Under the pieces are notes generated by a model. The model ran no database searches. It saw nothing but the letters and a program-made list of their open reading frames with translations, and had not been told where the DNA came from. From Welwitschia mirabilis (lineage: Eukaryota > Gnetophyta > Gnetopsida > Welwitschiales), in NCBI GenBank assembly GCA_051453625.1, contig JBOZIK010000001.1:83478313-83505005 (forward strand): a stretch of 26,693 bases of DNA, written 5' to 3'. Both the position numbers and the translations under genes were made by a program. How positions within the stretch are numbered: the stretch's first letter is position 1; each line of letters opens with the position of its first letter. Below, one piece after another: positions 1 to 8,739 of the stretch.

Positions 1-714
1 AATCCCATAGCCTCAAAGTTAAATACAACTTTAGTTTCCATGATGAGCAGAGTGCAACCATAGTTAGAGAAATAAGAACTCACAAAGCATGATTAACTGA
101 CCTCTCAGTGGAGTTTCCATAGCTATCATATTACACCACCAAAGGGTTCTTTTGGAATTATTTACCCTAATGTACTTGTAATAGGACATCATGTGACCAT
201 GTTTTTGAGATAGCACAAATATAAAATATCATGGTCCTTATTTCACTTTTTTTTTAGTATATTAAAATAAACAACATTTCACATGACTAAACATTCCAAT
301 AGACAAAGGTGAAAGTCATAAGATTAAGACAGAAAAGAACACTTTTAAACAATCTATGACCTTTTTACCATTAAGAAAAATATCAAAAATAAAATATCTT
401 CCTTCAATTAAAGTTCATAGACATGTAAATGTCCTAAGATCGGGTGAATCCAATCTTATCACTGTAGGTGCTCAAGTTAAAAGACTAATTAAGAAAATAA
501 ATACATAGATCATGTTTGAAAGATGATTAAGTAATTCAATAATAACCTCCAAAGCAAAAATCTAAGAGAAAATTCAAATAGTTTACTCATGAAATTCCAA
601 ATTTTGCCCATTTATTTCCTACAGTTATCAAGTAGTCAAGTCAGAAATCTTAATAGATTCATAAAAATGTATTTTCTCAAAATAATAGAAAATAAAAATC
701 AATATTTTGTTAAC
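1..714. other. Unassigned AT-rich flank
   Basis: I recognise no gene, RNA or clear repeat here. The only longer frame (589-777) encodes a low-complexity peptide that overlaps the first hairpin motif and has no support. A stretch near 470-510 (GTGCTCAAGTTAAAAG) resembles the 3' end of the LTR at 4681-5712 (GTGCTTAAGTTTAAAAG), so the remains of that element's 3' LTR may lie here. The match is too short to call. Confidence 0.3.
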
Positions 715-755
715 TATCATCCTGCTCATCATCTAGATGACAGAGAGGATGACAG
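715..755. repeat. Hairpin motif copy 1
   Basis: Imperfect dyad: TATCATCCTG on the left is answered by AGAGAGGATGACAG on the right around a TCATCTAGATGA core. It is one of 13 copies of the roughly 40-base inverted repeat described in the findings. The neighbouring sequence resembles the leader of the element at 4300-4660. Confidence 0.6.
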
Positions 756-826
756 AGATAGAGAAACAAAAAAATAACAAAAAAACATAGAAAATTATCA
801 GAAAACTAAAAAGTAGCAAAACTAAC

Positions 827-866
827 TATCATCCTCCATGTCATGGAGATGACAGAGGAGACAACA
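827..866. repeat. Hairpin motif copy 2
   Basis: TATCATCCTCCATG is followed by TCATGGAGATGACAG and AGGAGACAA. The arms are inverted as in copy 1, about 110 bases away. A-rich leader-like DNA follows directly. Confidence 0.6.
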
Positions 867-879
867 GATTATTATTATA

Positions 880-1010
880 GAATAGAAAATAGAAAATATA
901 GATTAAAAATAAAAATAAAACTAAAAATAAAAAACAGAGACTATTAAAACATAAAACTAAAAATCAAAATCAAAAGTATTAATAAAGTTAAAAAAAATAA
1001 CAAGATAAGA
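880..1010. repeat. A-rich low-complexity stretch
   Basis: Runs of AAAATAAAAA, AAACTAAAAAT and AAATCAAAA make an A-rich, C-poor tract. It matches the style of 4362-4560, where a similar tract lies between hairpin motifs and the primer-binding site. This suggests a second piece of the same leader. Confidence 0.5.
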
Positions 1011-1094
1011 AAACTTTATTTAAATCCTAAAGTCTAACTCATACTTTTATTGAAAAGAAAGAGAGAAAGCAGAAGAGAGATGGTCTCAAGATAT

Positions 1095-1390
1095 TTATAT
1101 TATTTCAGAAAAATGACGGCTAAACCAAATACTTACTAATTGATAAAACATGAAAGGTATGCAATAATTTTTTAGAAAAATCAATTGGTAGAAGAGAGAG
1201 TAAAAATATAATACCTGGATAGCACAAATGTCAGAATTTAAATAAGAGATAAAGGAATTAAAAATATCATTAAAAAATAGTATCTTATGAAAACTTTGTG
1301 AATTTTGAGCATCATTGGAAAAGGCATGTGAAAAGGTACTCAAAGAAAGTTTCCAAGATAATTTTGAAGGATCATTAAAATGTTTCTATA
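1095..1390 (-). pseudogene. C-terminal block of retroelement protein, minus copy
   Basis: Translated on the minus strand, this block aligns with 25735-25990 of the plus element. Both contain FISYL, then N or D, S, then ICA in the same positions (about 1211-1256 here, 25849-25893 there). Both also have an SNDA/SNDT stretch upstream and a C/AYP-type or C-IPF-type hydrophobic run downstream. A minus-strand open frame spans 1343-1095 and extends upstream to about 1390. It is hydrophobic and F/Y/I-rich. I do not recognise the family. Conservation between two diverged copies argues that this was once coding. Confidence 0.6.
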
Positions 1391-1531
1391 ATATAATTTA
1401 AGACAAAGATTCTGAAGAGGGAAACAAGACCTTTTCAATTTTGCATAAGCAAATAACAATTTATTTCCACAAGTATTAATGTAAGAGAGAAAACATTCAT
1501 ATAATTCATGGAAAAACAATCTCTTATCAAA

Positions 1532-1582
1532 CTCATGATATGAAGGATTTGAAACATAAATTGCATTCAGAGCTTGATATTG
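1532..1582. repeat. 51-base direct repeat, left of N gap
   Basis: Identical base for base to 2153-2203. The two copies bracket the 570-base N gap, which looks like an unmerged contig overlap rather than a biological repeat. Confidence 0.9.
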
Positions 1583-2152
1583 NNNNNNNNNNNNNNNNNN
1601 NNNNNNNNNNNNNNNNNNNNNNNNNNNNNNNNNNNNNNNNNNNNNNNNNNNNNNNNNNNNNNNNNNNNNNNNNNNNNNNNNNNNNNNNNNNNNNNNNNNN
1701 NNNNNNNNNNNNNNNNNNNNNNNNNNNNNNNNNNNNNNNNNNNNNNNNNNNNNNNNNNNNNNNNNNNNNNNNNNNNNNNNNNNNNNNNNNNNNNNNNNNN
1801 NNNNNNNNNNNNNNNNNNNNNNNNNNNNNNNNNNNNNNNNNNNNNNNNNNNNNNNNNNNNNNNNNNNNNNNNNNNNNNNNNNNNNNNNNNNNNNNNNNNN
1901 NNNNNNNNNNNNNNNNNNNNNNNNNNNNNNNNNNNNNNNNNNNNNNNNNNNNNNNNNNNNNNNNNNNNNNNNNNNNNNNNNNNNNNNNNNNNNNNNNNNN
2001 NNNNNNNNNNNNNNNNNNNNNNNNNNNNNNNNNNNNNNNNNNNNNNNNNNNNNNNNNNNNNNNNNNNNNNNNNNNNNNNNNNNNNNNNNNNNNNNNNNNN
2101 NNNNNNNNNNNNNNNNNNNNNNNNNNNNNNNNNNNNNNNNNNNNNNNNNNNN
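1583..2152. other. Assembly gap, 570 N
   Basis: Run of N. Open frames spanning it are artefacts of translating N. Because its two flanks are identical over 51 bases, the gap may be spurious or its length wrong. Confidence 0.99.
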
Positions 2153-2203
2153 CTCATGATATGAAGGATTTGAAACATAAATTGCATTCAGAGCTTGATA
2201 TTG
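2153..2203. repeat. 51-base direct repeat, right of N gap
   Basis: Identical to 1532-1582. The sequence then continues with unique bases (AACATGAGAGG). Confidence 0.9.
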
Positions 2204-2269
2204 AACATGAGAGGCTTTACTTAAGATCTAAGAATATGTAAGAAACTTCTTAGGATAAGAGATTAAGAT

Positions 2270-2496
2270 AGGTTTAACATACCTAAGAAGCTCTTTAATA
2301 TTTATTTTCAAATATGGATTGGAATAAAAAAGATATGGTTTTCCCCAATAAAAGTTCCAAAATATCCCAAATTTTGTTTTTGAAAAGAATGATTAATGAA
2401 ATCACATGATAGAGTTGATTTTGCAAATGAGGAAAAGATGTTACTTTTTGCACATGAAGTTTTTAAGGAAAGAGGTTGGGAGATTTTTAAACTCAA
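2270..2496 (-). pseudogene. Middle block of retroelement protein, minus copy
   Basis: A minus-strand open frame from 2496 to 2308 aligns with 25549-25700 of the plus element. Shared features in order are SNI near the start, AKSTL here against TKSTI there, a short gap, NHSF against NDYSF, then LGYFG against LEYLG. Past the stop, the DNA still matches the other copy (AATAAATATTAAAGAGCTTC here, AATCTTAAAGAGCTTC there). Between this block and the one at 1390, this copy carries about 300 known bases (plus the gap) that the plus copy lacks. The function is unknown. Confidence 0.6.
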
Positions 2497-2653
2497 GTCC
2501 TCAAGATGATGTGGTTCATTACTTTTAAGGATAAGAATGTAATTTTGAGGGCTACTTGTTTGAATAATTTCTTCATTAATTGTCTCTCTCTATTTTTTAT
2601 GGTTAATTATATCTTGTTTTTCTTTTTCATTTTGTTAAGATTATTGTTCTTTT

Positions 2654-3784
2654 CTAAGTTGGTGGATTCCTCAAAAAGATCATTAGAAAGATTGTAAAAA
2701 GAAAATCTCTCATTATTTTCATTATTTGATGAAAGATATTCAAATTTTTCTTGGCTCGATTCCTTTTTTCTTTAAATAACTCCATTAATTCTAAATTGTA
2801 ATCCTTATTTGAGTTGATTTGATCATGTTCCATTGATTCTATTTTAATTCTTATATCCATTAATTTCAAAAGTTTAGTCTCTAGTATTGGTGAAAGACCT
2901 TCATCCTTACAAGATATATGAAATCTTGGGATATGACCTAAAATTGCAATGTCATCATCTTATTCTTCTTCAGTATTCTCATCATCTTGTTGTATGTTGT
3001 TGTTTCCATTAGAAGGAAAAATGTGATCATTATTTCTATTATAGATTAAAGAATTTTTAATATGTTAATGAATGCATTCTTCATCTAATGAATGATTTTC
3101 TAATACCTCATCATAATCATCTAAATAGTCATCCTTATCTTTGAAAGATATAGTTGAATTGTCATTATCTCCTCTTTGTTCATCTCCTAATGAGTAGAAT
3201 GATAAAGTTTGATCTAAAATTTTATTTTCAACTTGGAAGAAAGAATAATAATCATTTATTCCTAAGTTGTTTTCATTTTCCTTAAGGTAATATGAATCAG
3301 GATAGTTTTGAGAATTTTACATTTGAAGAGATTCTTGATTTTGTTGAATAAAAGCAACCAAAGTTTCTATGAGTTTATTGGTATTTTCATGGTGCTTTTT
3401 TATTGTGTCCCTCAATTCTTCTATTGGATTTTTTCCTTCTTTATAATAGTTCATGGGAGATAGATGGAATGGGTAAAAATAATTGTTTGAGGTTAGATCT
3501 CTAAGATTTTCATTATTAGTTCTATATGAATTTTGAAAAGGAAAAGGGGAATAATAAGGTGGTTGAAAAGAGGAATGGACCCTATCCCTACTCTTAACAT
3601 TTTTTTGTGTTGGCCTCTCTTTTTCTACAAAAATCTATATAAGTGTTTTCTTACCATCCTCCTTGGATTCTTTTATATTTTTTTTAGTAAGAATTTTTCT
3701 AAGTATTTTATTACTATTATCCTCGGGTTTGTTTTTACACCTTTCAACAAGACTTTTTATATGGATTCTTCTATTACTATTCAT
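2654..3784 (-). pseudogene. N-terminal block of retroelement protein, minus copy
   Basis: One reading frame of 377 codons runs from an ATG at 3784-3782 to a stop at 2654 with no frameshift up to about codon 330. It contains four in-frame stops, including TAG at 3637-3635 and TAA at 3319-3317. It aligns with 24262-25130 of the plus element. Shared landmarks are MN-NR at the start, GKKTL just before the first stop, VHSSFQ/AHSSFQ, an ENTNK segment in a possible coiled coil, YYLKENENN/FYLEENEEN, FFQVE/YFQVE, and YSLGD followed by Q-GDN. The product is rich in N, D, E and K and probably largely disordered. The position right after the leader would suit a gag-like protein, but I see no zinc knuckle. 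Near its end the conserved reading switches by one base (NDLFEESTNLE). Confidence 0.65.
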
Positions 3785-4060
3785 TTGTGAGAAGAATGGG
3801 CAAAAAAGAATATAGTTTAAGATGAAGATAGGTGCTCAGTGATGATTGGATTTTAATGTTTTACAAATAAAATAAGCACAAAAGAAAAATAATGTATGCA
3901 CCTAGAGTTTGTGTTCCTAATTTATGTTGAAACTAAACAGTTCTTCTCTAATAATTTCTTCTATTAGCTACCCTTTTTTCCCCTTTAATAAGCCTTTTTC
4001 TGGATTGACAATATAGTACCTGCAAACAGAAAACAATAAAAAACAAATAAAAAATAACAA

Positions 4061-4100
4061 TGTCATCCTATCTATCGTGGAGCCGATAGAAGAGACGATA
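4061..4100. repeat. Hairpin motif copy 3 (leader)
   Basis: TGTCATCCTATCTATCGTGG is followed by GCCGATAGAAGAGACGATA. The arms are inverted with mismatches. It lies in the leader of the minus element. Confidence 0.6.
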
Positions 4101-4172
4101 CACACAGAAACTAGGAAAAAAAAAATACAATCGAAAATTGGAATAGAAAGCAAAAAACTCAGAAAACAAGAC

Positions 4173-4212
4173 TGTCATCCTCCCAGTCATCCAGATGGCC
4201 AAGGAGATGACA
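4173..4212. repeat. Hairpin motif copy 4 (leader)
   Basis: TGTCATCCTCCCAGTCATCC is followed by AGATGGCCAAGGAGATGACA. The outer TGTCATC and GATGACA pair exactly. Confidence 0.65.
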
Positions 4213-4265
4213 AAAACTAATTTTATTATAGAAAAATTAAAATGGAAAAAACTGAAATTGCACAT

Positions 4266-4303
4266 TGTCATGTTATTTATCATGGGGATGATAGAAAGGA
4301 CAA
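4266..4303. repeat. Hairpin motif copy 5 (leader)
   Basis: TGTCATGTTATTTATCATGG is followed by GGATGATAGAAAGGACAA. TATCAT and ATGATA pair in the inner part. Copies 3 to 5 are spaced about 93 to 112 bases apart. Confidence 0.6.
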
Positions 4304-4361
4304 CTACTATTTTTCTACAAAAAATTAAAGCTTAAAACTGAAATTGAAAAATGGTTAAAGG

Positions 4362-4560
4362 AAAAAAAAAAAAAAAAACCAAAGAATCAAAAAAATAAAT
4401 AAAACCAAGAACCAAAGAACTAAAAAACTAAAAAAATAAAAACCTAGAATCAAAAGACCGCAAAACTAAAAAAATAAAAATCAAGAACTGAAAAACTGAA
4501 AAAATAAAAAATGAGAACCAAAAAAACTAAAAAATAAAAATCACAAATAGAAAACCTAGG
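4362..4560. repeat. A-rich low-complexity leader tract
   Basis: A run of 17 A (4362-4378) is followed by repeats of short units such as ACCAAAGAACTAAA and AAACTAAAAAAATAAAA. On the element's own strand this is a T-rich leader between the primer-binding site and the hairpin motifs. Confidence 0.8.
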
Positions 4561-4659
4561 ATTTTAATAAAAAATGCAATATTTCTATAGATAAATAATC
4601 AAATAGAAATTTGATATCCTCAATCAAACGACAAAAATCCTCATACTCCTCAACAGCCT

Positions 4660-4677
4660 TCCCCGGCAATGGCACCA
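4660..4677 (-). promoter_or_regulatory. Primer-binding site for tRNA-Asp (minus element)
   Basis: The minus strand reads TGGTGCCATTGCCGGGGA. Plant tRNA-Asp(GUC) would be complementary to TGGCGCCGTTGCCGGGGA, so 16 of 18 bases match, and both differences are C-to-T or G-to-A changes in ancestral CpG. It lies three bases inside the LTR end at 4681. Confidence 0.88.
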
Positions 4678-5226
4678 ATTTGTTATAGTCTGTATTTATG
4701 CAAGTGCTTAAGTTTAAAAGGATTTTGTCATTCATAAAATAAATAAATAGCTTATATAATATAACACACTAGTATGAGTGGGAGTAAACCCAAAATATCG
4801 TATTCACATTGAAGACTATGAGATGAAACTTAGGTTACTTTTCAAAATGGAATAGGAACTAGAAATAAATAACAACATAGGGCAAATAAGAAATGCAATA
4901 CAAATGCAAAGTGCAACTAATCTAGATGAATGCAAAATGAGTTAATACTATTTGCTTTTAATGTTAACAAAGGCTACCCTTAATAATTTATATCACCAAA
5001 GAAATTGTCAGTAAATCAAAGGAAACATAGACTATAAGGGTTATCAGAAAATCTAAAATGGAAATATGAAAATAAAGGTTTATATTAAGAAAGAGTAATA
5101 AGCATCTTAGTTATAAAATAATCAAGTCTCAATAGAGGATACATAGGCCTCCACCAAGTGCACGTCTTTTTACAATGCTCAAGATGGATCTCTCATCCTT
5201 TGATAAGGAAAAGAATCAAATAGGGA

Positions 5227-5238
5227 TTTATTTATAGG
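5227..5238 (-). promoter_or_regulatory. LTR TATA box (minus element)
   Basis: The minus strand reads CCTATAAATAAA at the position aligned with TCTATAAATACC in the plus LTR. This is the likely core promoter, with U3 about 474 bases upstream. Confidence 0.65.
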
Positions 5239-5347
5239 AACACACAGCAGAAAATAATGAATAGAAGGCATAGCTAGACGCACTTATTTACAGGTAAGAA
5301 ATGGATAAAATGGTCAAGGGGCAGCCATCAGAGTCAGTTATATATCA

Positions 5348-5390
5348 GCTTCATCCTGTCAGGTCATTCGGATGATGAGGTGGATGATAG
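5348..5390. repeat. Hairpin motif copy 6 (U3)
   Basis: TCATCCTGTCAGGTCATTCG is followed by GATGATGAGGTGGATGATAG. It lies upstream of the LTR TATA box. Confidence 0.6.
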
Positions 5391-5450
5391 CTATTCACAA
5401 AAGTTAACTTAATAAGTGATTCATTAGACAACTCAGTAATCCATATCAGC

Positions 5451-5493
5451 TGTCATTGTCCTTCCTATCATATGGACAATAGAGGGGATAATG
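5451..5493. repeat. Hairpin motif copy 7 (U3)
   Basis: TGTCATTGTCCTTCCTATCA is followed by TATGGACAATAGAGGGGATA. ATTGTCC and GGACAAT pair, and TATCATATGGACAATA forms the core. Confidence 0.6.
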
Positions 5494-5712
5494 GTTTTCT
5501 TTAATCAATTTCTTGAGGAGCAACTTAGAATTTTTATTAATAATCATCCTCTAAAGCTCTATGCATCAGAATGTGCCTTTAATACATCAAAACTAGGTAA
5601 GAATTACACATTCCCAAGATTTTCTATCATTTCATCAAAATCCTTATAATTGCATTTAAACCTATACAAATGTCCTATAAAACAACTCATAAAACCCTAT
5701 GAAATAACCACA

Positions 5713-6000
5713 AATTAGTAGTGTAATGAATGGACATAGGCATAGCTCAACAGGATGCAACAAGAATAAGAAAAATGGGGTTTTTAAGTGAAGTCACAAT
5801 GCATAACAAAAAGAAGATAAATTTTATGTCTTTTTAAGGTACGAGATGCTTTTAAATAAATTAGTGGATCTATGTCATATTTTATTCTTATCATATAGAC
5901 TTTTATCCTTTTTTTTGGGTTATATCCATATCTAAATGTCTTTTATCATATAAATATAATACTTACACATTTGTATTTCTAAGAAAATTTAAAATTTTGG
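5713..6000 (-). mobile_element. Internal fragment of interrupted copia element
   Basis: This 288-base piece lies between the minus-strand copia primer site (6001-6012) and the LTR of the tRNA-Asp-primed element ending at 5712. Its position suggests the leader of a copia element into which the second element inserted. No coding signal was recognised. Confidence 0.35.
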
Positions 6001-6012
6001 GCTCTAACACCT
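6001..6012 (-). promoter_or_regulatory. Copia-type primer-binding site, minus strand
   Basis: The minus strand reads AGGTGTTAGAGC against the usual initiator tRNA-Met site TGGTATCAGAGC. Nine of 12 bases match, with two of three differences being transitions. It sits two bases from a candidate LTR end (GGTAACA). Confidence 0.45.
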
Positions 6013-6014
6013 TA

Positions 6015-6518
6015 TGTTACCATCTTGGTAAGATCTAATGATCTTTTACTATCTACTTGATTATATGATAAGAAAATATCTTGTATTTGTACATTTCATC
6101 ATCACTTAATAAAATATCACCTTCTAATTTTCCCTTTGAACTTTTTTAATAATCCTTGAAAGACTAAACTTTTCAAACTTTTTAAAAAGTTAATAAATAC
6201 TAAGGAAAGTCTATAACAAGATACGTAACAAAAAAAAAGGGAAAAAAGAAAAAAATTATGATAATGCCCTTTAGTCAATTACAAAGGACATTAGATCAAT
6301 TCATAGTTTCCTCACCTTCTTGCAATTACTTAAAATAATCTAACCATCAAGTTTCTATAGATGGAAAAACAATTATTTCTTTCTTATCATGTGATTACTA
6401 TATCCCCTATTAAGATAGCATACATCATTCTGATTGACCTTTAATAATCTTATTGAGAAGAGAAACTTCTCTTCTATTGTAAATGACTAACTTTCATGTA
6501 ATTGTTCTTCTTGTAACA
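6015..6518 (-). repeat. Candidate copia LTR, minus strand
   Basis: A 504-base segment starts TGTTAC and ends GTAACA on the plus strand, a perfect six-base terminal inverted repeat. A copia-like primer site lies directly next to its inner end. On the minus strand it runs from TGTTACAAGAAG to AAGATGGTAACA. A CTATAG-containing TATA-like stretch occurs around 6355. No second LTR is visible, so the call rests on termini plus primer site. Confidence 0.42.
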
Positions 6519-8019
6519 TTAACAAAATATTCCTTCTTTATCATTTTCTTTTCTTATTTGTTTCTTTTAAGAAAGTGTACCTACTAAGTTTGGATATTCA
6601 TTCTTTATTAAAGAATATGGTAAATTGAGTTATCTATAATGCTTTAGTAGCTACATTTTTACAATTTATAACTTTTTGTTCGTAGGTTTTAAGGCTTTGT
6701 ATAAGTACAACCATGATCATTTTTATGAGGTTTTGAGCCTCCTCAATGATAAAGATGATAGGATTAAATCACTTAAAAAATATTTACATGATGTTTGTAA
6801 TAATTTTTGCTTCATTAAGTATCTTTTTACTAATTATAACTACTAGAATTAAAATCTTAAGTAAAGACATAACTTATAAGATAATCTCAATAAATGAAAA
6901 ACTTGATAAGTAAAGTAAGTAACAAAATTTTTCATTAATAAGAAATGAATGTTATTACAAAATCTAACTTAGCTTTTTTCTAATACATTTTTACTAATTC
7001 ATGAAGTAATAAATTATTATGAAAATTCATGAGCTATCTAAGGAAATCCAAAGACCACTTATTAAATAAAGAATTTCTAATGAAGAGAATGATTAAATCA
7101 TCTTATGATGTAGTGTTTTCATTTTTATTTTTTATGAGGGCCCATAGAGGATGTAACACATCACTTTAGTAATACTTAAGTTATTTAAACAATGGTACTT
7201 AGGCACATAATATACAATTCAAATATAGTCTTTATTTTGTATTAATAGCATTACCAACAAACAAATTGTCTTTGTAACATTATTTTATAGTTCTTAAATG
7301 GTAATATAACTATACATAGCAATATAAATTTTTCTATCTTTACTATTAAACACTATAGGATAAACAACTCATTTACAAGCTTACATTGACATCAAAATTT
7401 TAAGGCTAACATCATGCTTATAAAACTAATACATGAGATCATCACCCTTCTCTAGTAGCAACATTAAGATAAAATGTTATCCATGGTAAAATGCTAGGAA
7501 GATAAAAAAACATTTTTAACTTATGATTGTAGATTAAGTAGAACATCAGTATAGAGTTATTGTTATAGGTTTGTATTATTGAATCCCACTTTAAACTTTT
7601 TAACACATTAAACCTATTATTTTATGATTTATATCCTTGATTTTATTACTTATTAAACTTTGAGGAGTACCCTTCATGCTACTAAATTAAGTTTACTACA
7701 TTATATAAAACATGAAATCATGTTTGAAATACTATTTTATATTACCCAAATCTATGTCTAATATATCTTTTTTAACTTAGTGATACTTACAAAAACTATA
7801 TCATGCTTAAAAAATTAAGGATTACATTGATCCTCTGTAATAGAATCGAAATAAGGAGATTCATAAAAAGAAATTCTTATTTCTTTCTTTTTTCCTTAAT
7901 AACTTTAAGAATTTAGTAAATTTCTTTTATAGACTTTTCACTTATAGACAAAGGTCTTATAGAATGTTTGATAGATGATGTCATGGATTGATAAAATATA
8001 AAAAATCCTTAAACTAAAA
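6519..8019. other. AT-rich DNA without recognised features
   Basis: No frame over 60 codons and no recognisable repeat family. Short runs on the minus strand near 7000-7130 look faintly protein-like but match no motif I can name. It is probably decayed transposon DNA. Confidence 0.4.
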
Positions 8020-8565
8020 TCAATATTGGCACATTAAATTTTGATTTTCTCATCTTCCAAGTTCTAAACTCTTTTCTTTATTTATAAGTTCATTTATTTT
8101 ATCTTCTATTAATTATTGTAGTTCTGTATTTCTTATTGAATCTGACTAAATTATAGCTTTCTTTACCTTAATTTGTTTGTTAGATCATTCCATTTCATAA
8201 TTTCATTCTTTAAACACTTTGTCCTTAACAATTTCTATAGTAAATAATATGACTATATATTAAACATCTTATTCCTTCTTCTTTAGTACTTTAGCTTGAC
8301 TTTGTAATAAAAGGTCAAGTCTCACATTATCAGACCTTAGAGAATAAAATATAGAATCAAGTAATTCATGTTTTAACTCATTTATAATAACATATTCCTT
8401 ATACTCAATCAAGGAAATGGCCTTTCTTTAAAATTCTATTTGATTATCCTTAGAATCAATCAATGATATGAATAGAATATGGAGCTTTTCAATAAAATAT
8501 TTACTAATGGCCAAGTAGATAGGCCTCTACAATAGTAGTGTTGATACATTTATATAATTGTTTAC
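8020..8565 (-). pseudogene. Retroelement gag-like coiled-coil remnant
   Basis: On the minus strand a single phase runs for 182 codons (8565 to 8020) with about nine stops and no frameshift. Most stops are of the TAA/TGA/TAG kind expected from C-to-T decay. The product is charged and heptad-like: IEKLHILF, NELKHELLDS, LRSDNVRLDLLLQSQ followed by AKVLKKKE, and later LIEDKINELINKEKSLELG then ENQNL. Long acidic and basic coils of this kind follow the first zinc knuckle in many plant Ty1/copia gag proteins, and a degenerate knuckle-like stretch lies just upstream at 8640-8760. Other coiled-coil proteins remain possible. Confidence 0.42.
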
Positions 8566-8612
8566 CAATCTTTACTTAACTAGAAATAATAAGATCCAAT
8601 AACTATAATTTA

Positions 8613-8739
8613 AATGTGATTTTTTTCCTTAGTATTACCTTCATGATCTTGTTTGTCCTGTGGGACTTAAGTACCTAATCCTTAAGGGATATTGGAATGT
8701 GATTTTTTCCTCCTTAGTTTTGCTTTCATGATCTTGTTT
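8613..8739. repeat. Tandem duplication, 83-base period
   Basis: AATGTGATTTTTTT near 8613 with TTCATGATCTTGTTT at 8640 recurs as AATGTGATTTTTTCC at 8696 with TTCATGATCTTGTTT at 8726. On the minus strand both copies encode KQDHE followed by a short basic run, resembling the end of a CCHC zinc knuckle with GH changed to DH and cysteines lost. Confidence 0.6.

Larger units (their letters stand above)
1095..5712 (-). mobile_element. tRNA-Asp-primed LTR retroelement, minus copy
   Basis: Reading on the minus strand, the order is a 5' LTR (5712 to 4681), a three-base spacer, a tRNA-Asp primer-binding site (4677-4660), an A-rich leader with three hairpin motifs (4302-4061), then a broken reading frame (3784 to about 1095) colinear with that of the plus-strand element at 22101-26693. 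No reverse transcriptase, integrase or protease motif was found, so the copy looks non-autonomous or internally deleted. The primer site is the one used by the Athila branch of Ty3/gypsy elements, but lineage cannot be proved without pol. The 3' LTR is not recognised. Bases 5713-5717 (AATTA) would be the target-site duplicate on this side. A 570-base N gap lies inside. Confidence 0.75.
4681..5712 (-). repeat. 5' LTR of minus element
   Basis: Length 1032 bases. On the minus strand it starts TGTGGTTATTTC and ends GACTATAACA, a TG...CA pair. It aligns along its whole length with the plus LTR at 22101-23446: the start (AATTTGTGG against AATTTGTAGG), the TTTTGATGAAAT stretch, the TATA box, and the region around CGATATTTTGGG (ATGATATTCGGG in the other). 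The U3 part carries two hairpin motifs. Homology to the other LTR and the adjacent primer site fix the boundary. Confidence 0.82.

Noticed and set aside
1540-2241. Long open frames across 1540-2241 on both strands
   Set aside because: Almost all codons are N. The frames exist only because N cannot be a stop.
3533-3790. Plus-strand open frame of 85 codons at 3533-3790
   Set aside because: It is the shadow of the conserved minus-strand frame (3784-2654), which has a homologue at 24262-25130. The plus frame has none.
7000-7140. Faint integrase-like reading on the minus strand (DDLIILFIRNSLFNKW)
   Set aside because: No catalytic D-D-E arrangement or HHCC motif, and the resemblance is to a short, weak pattern.
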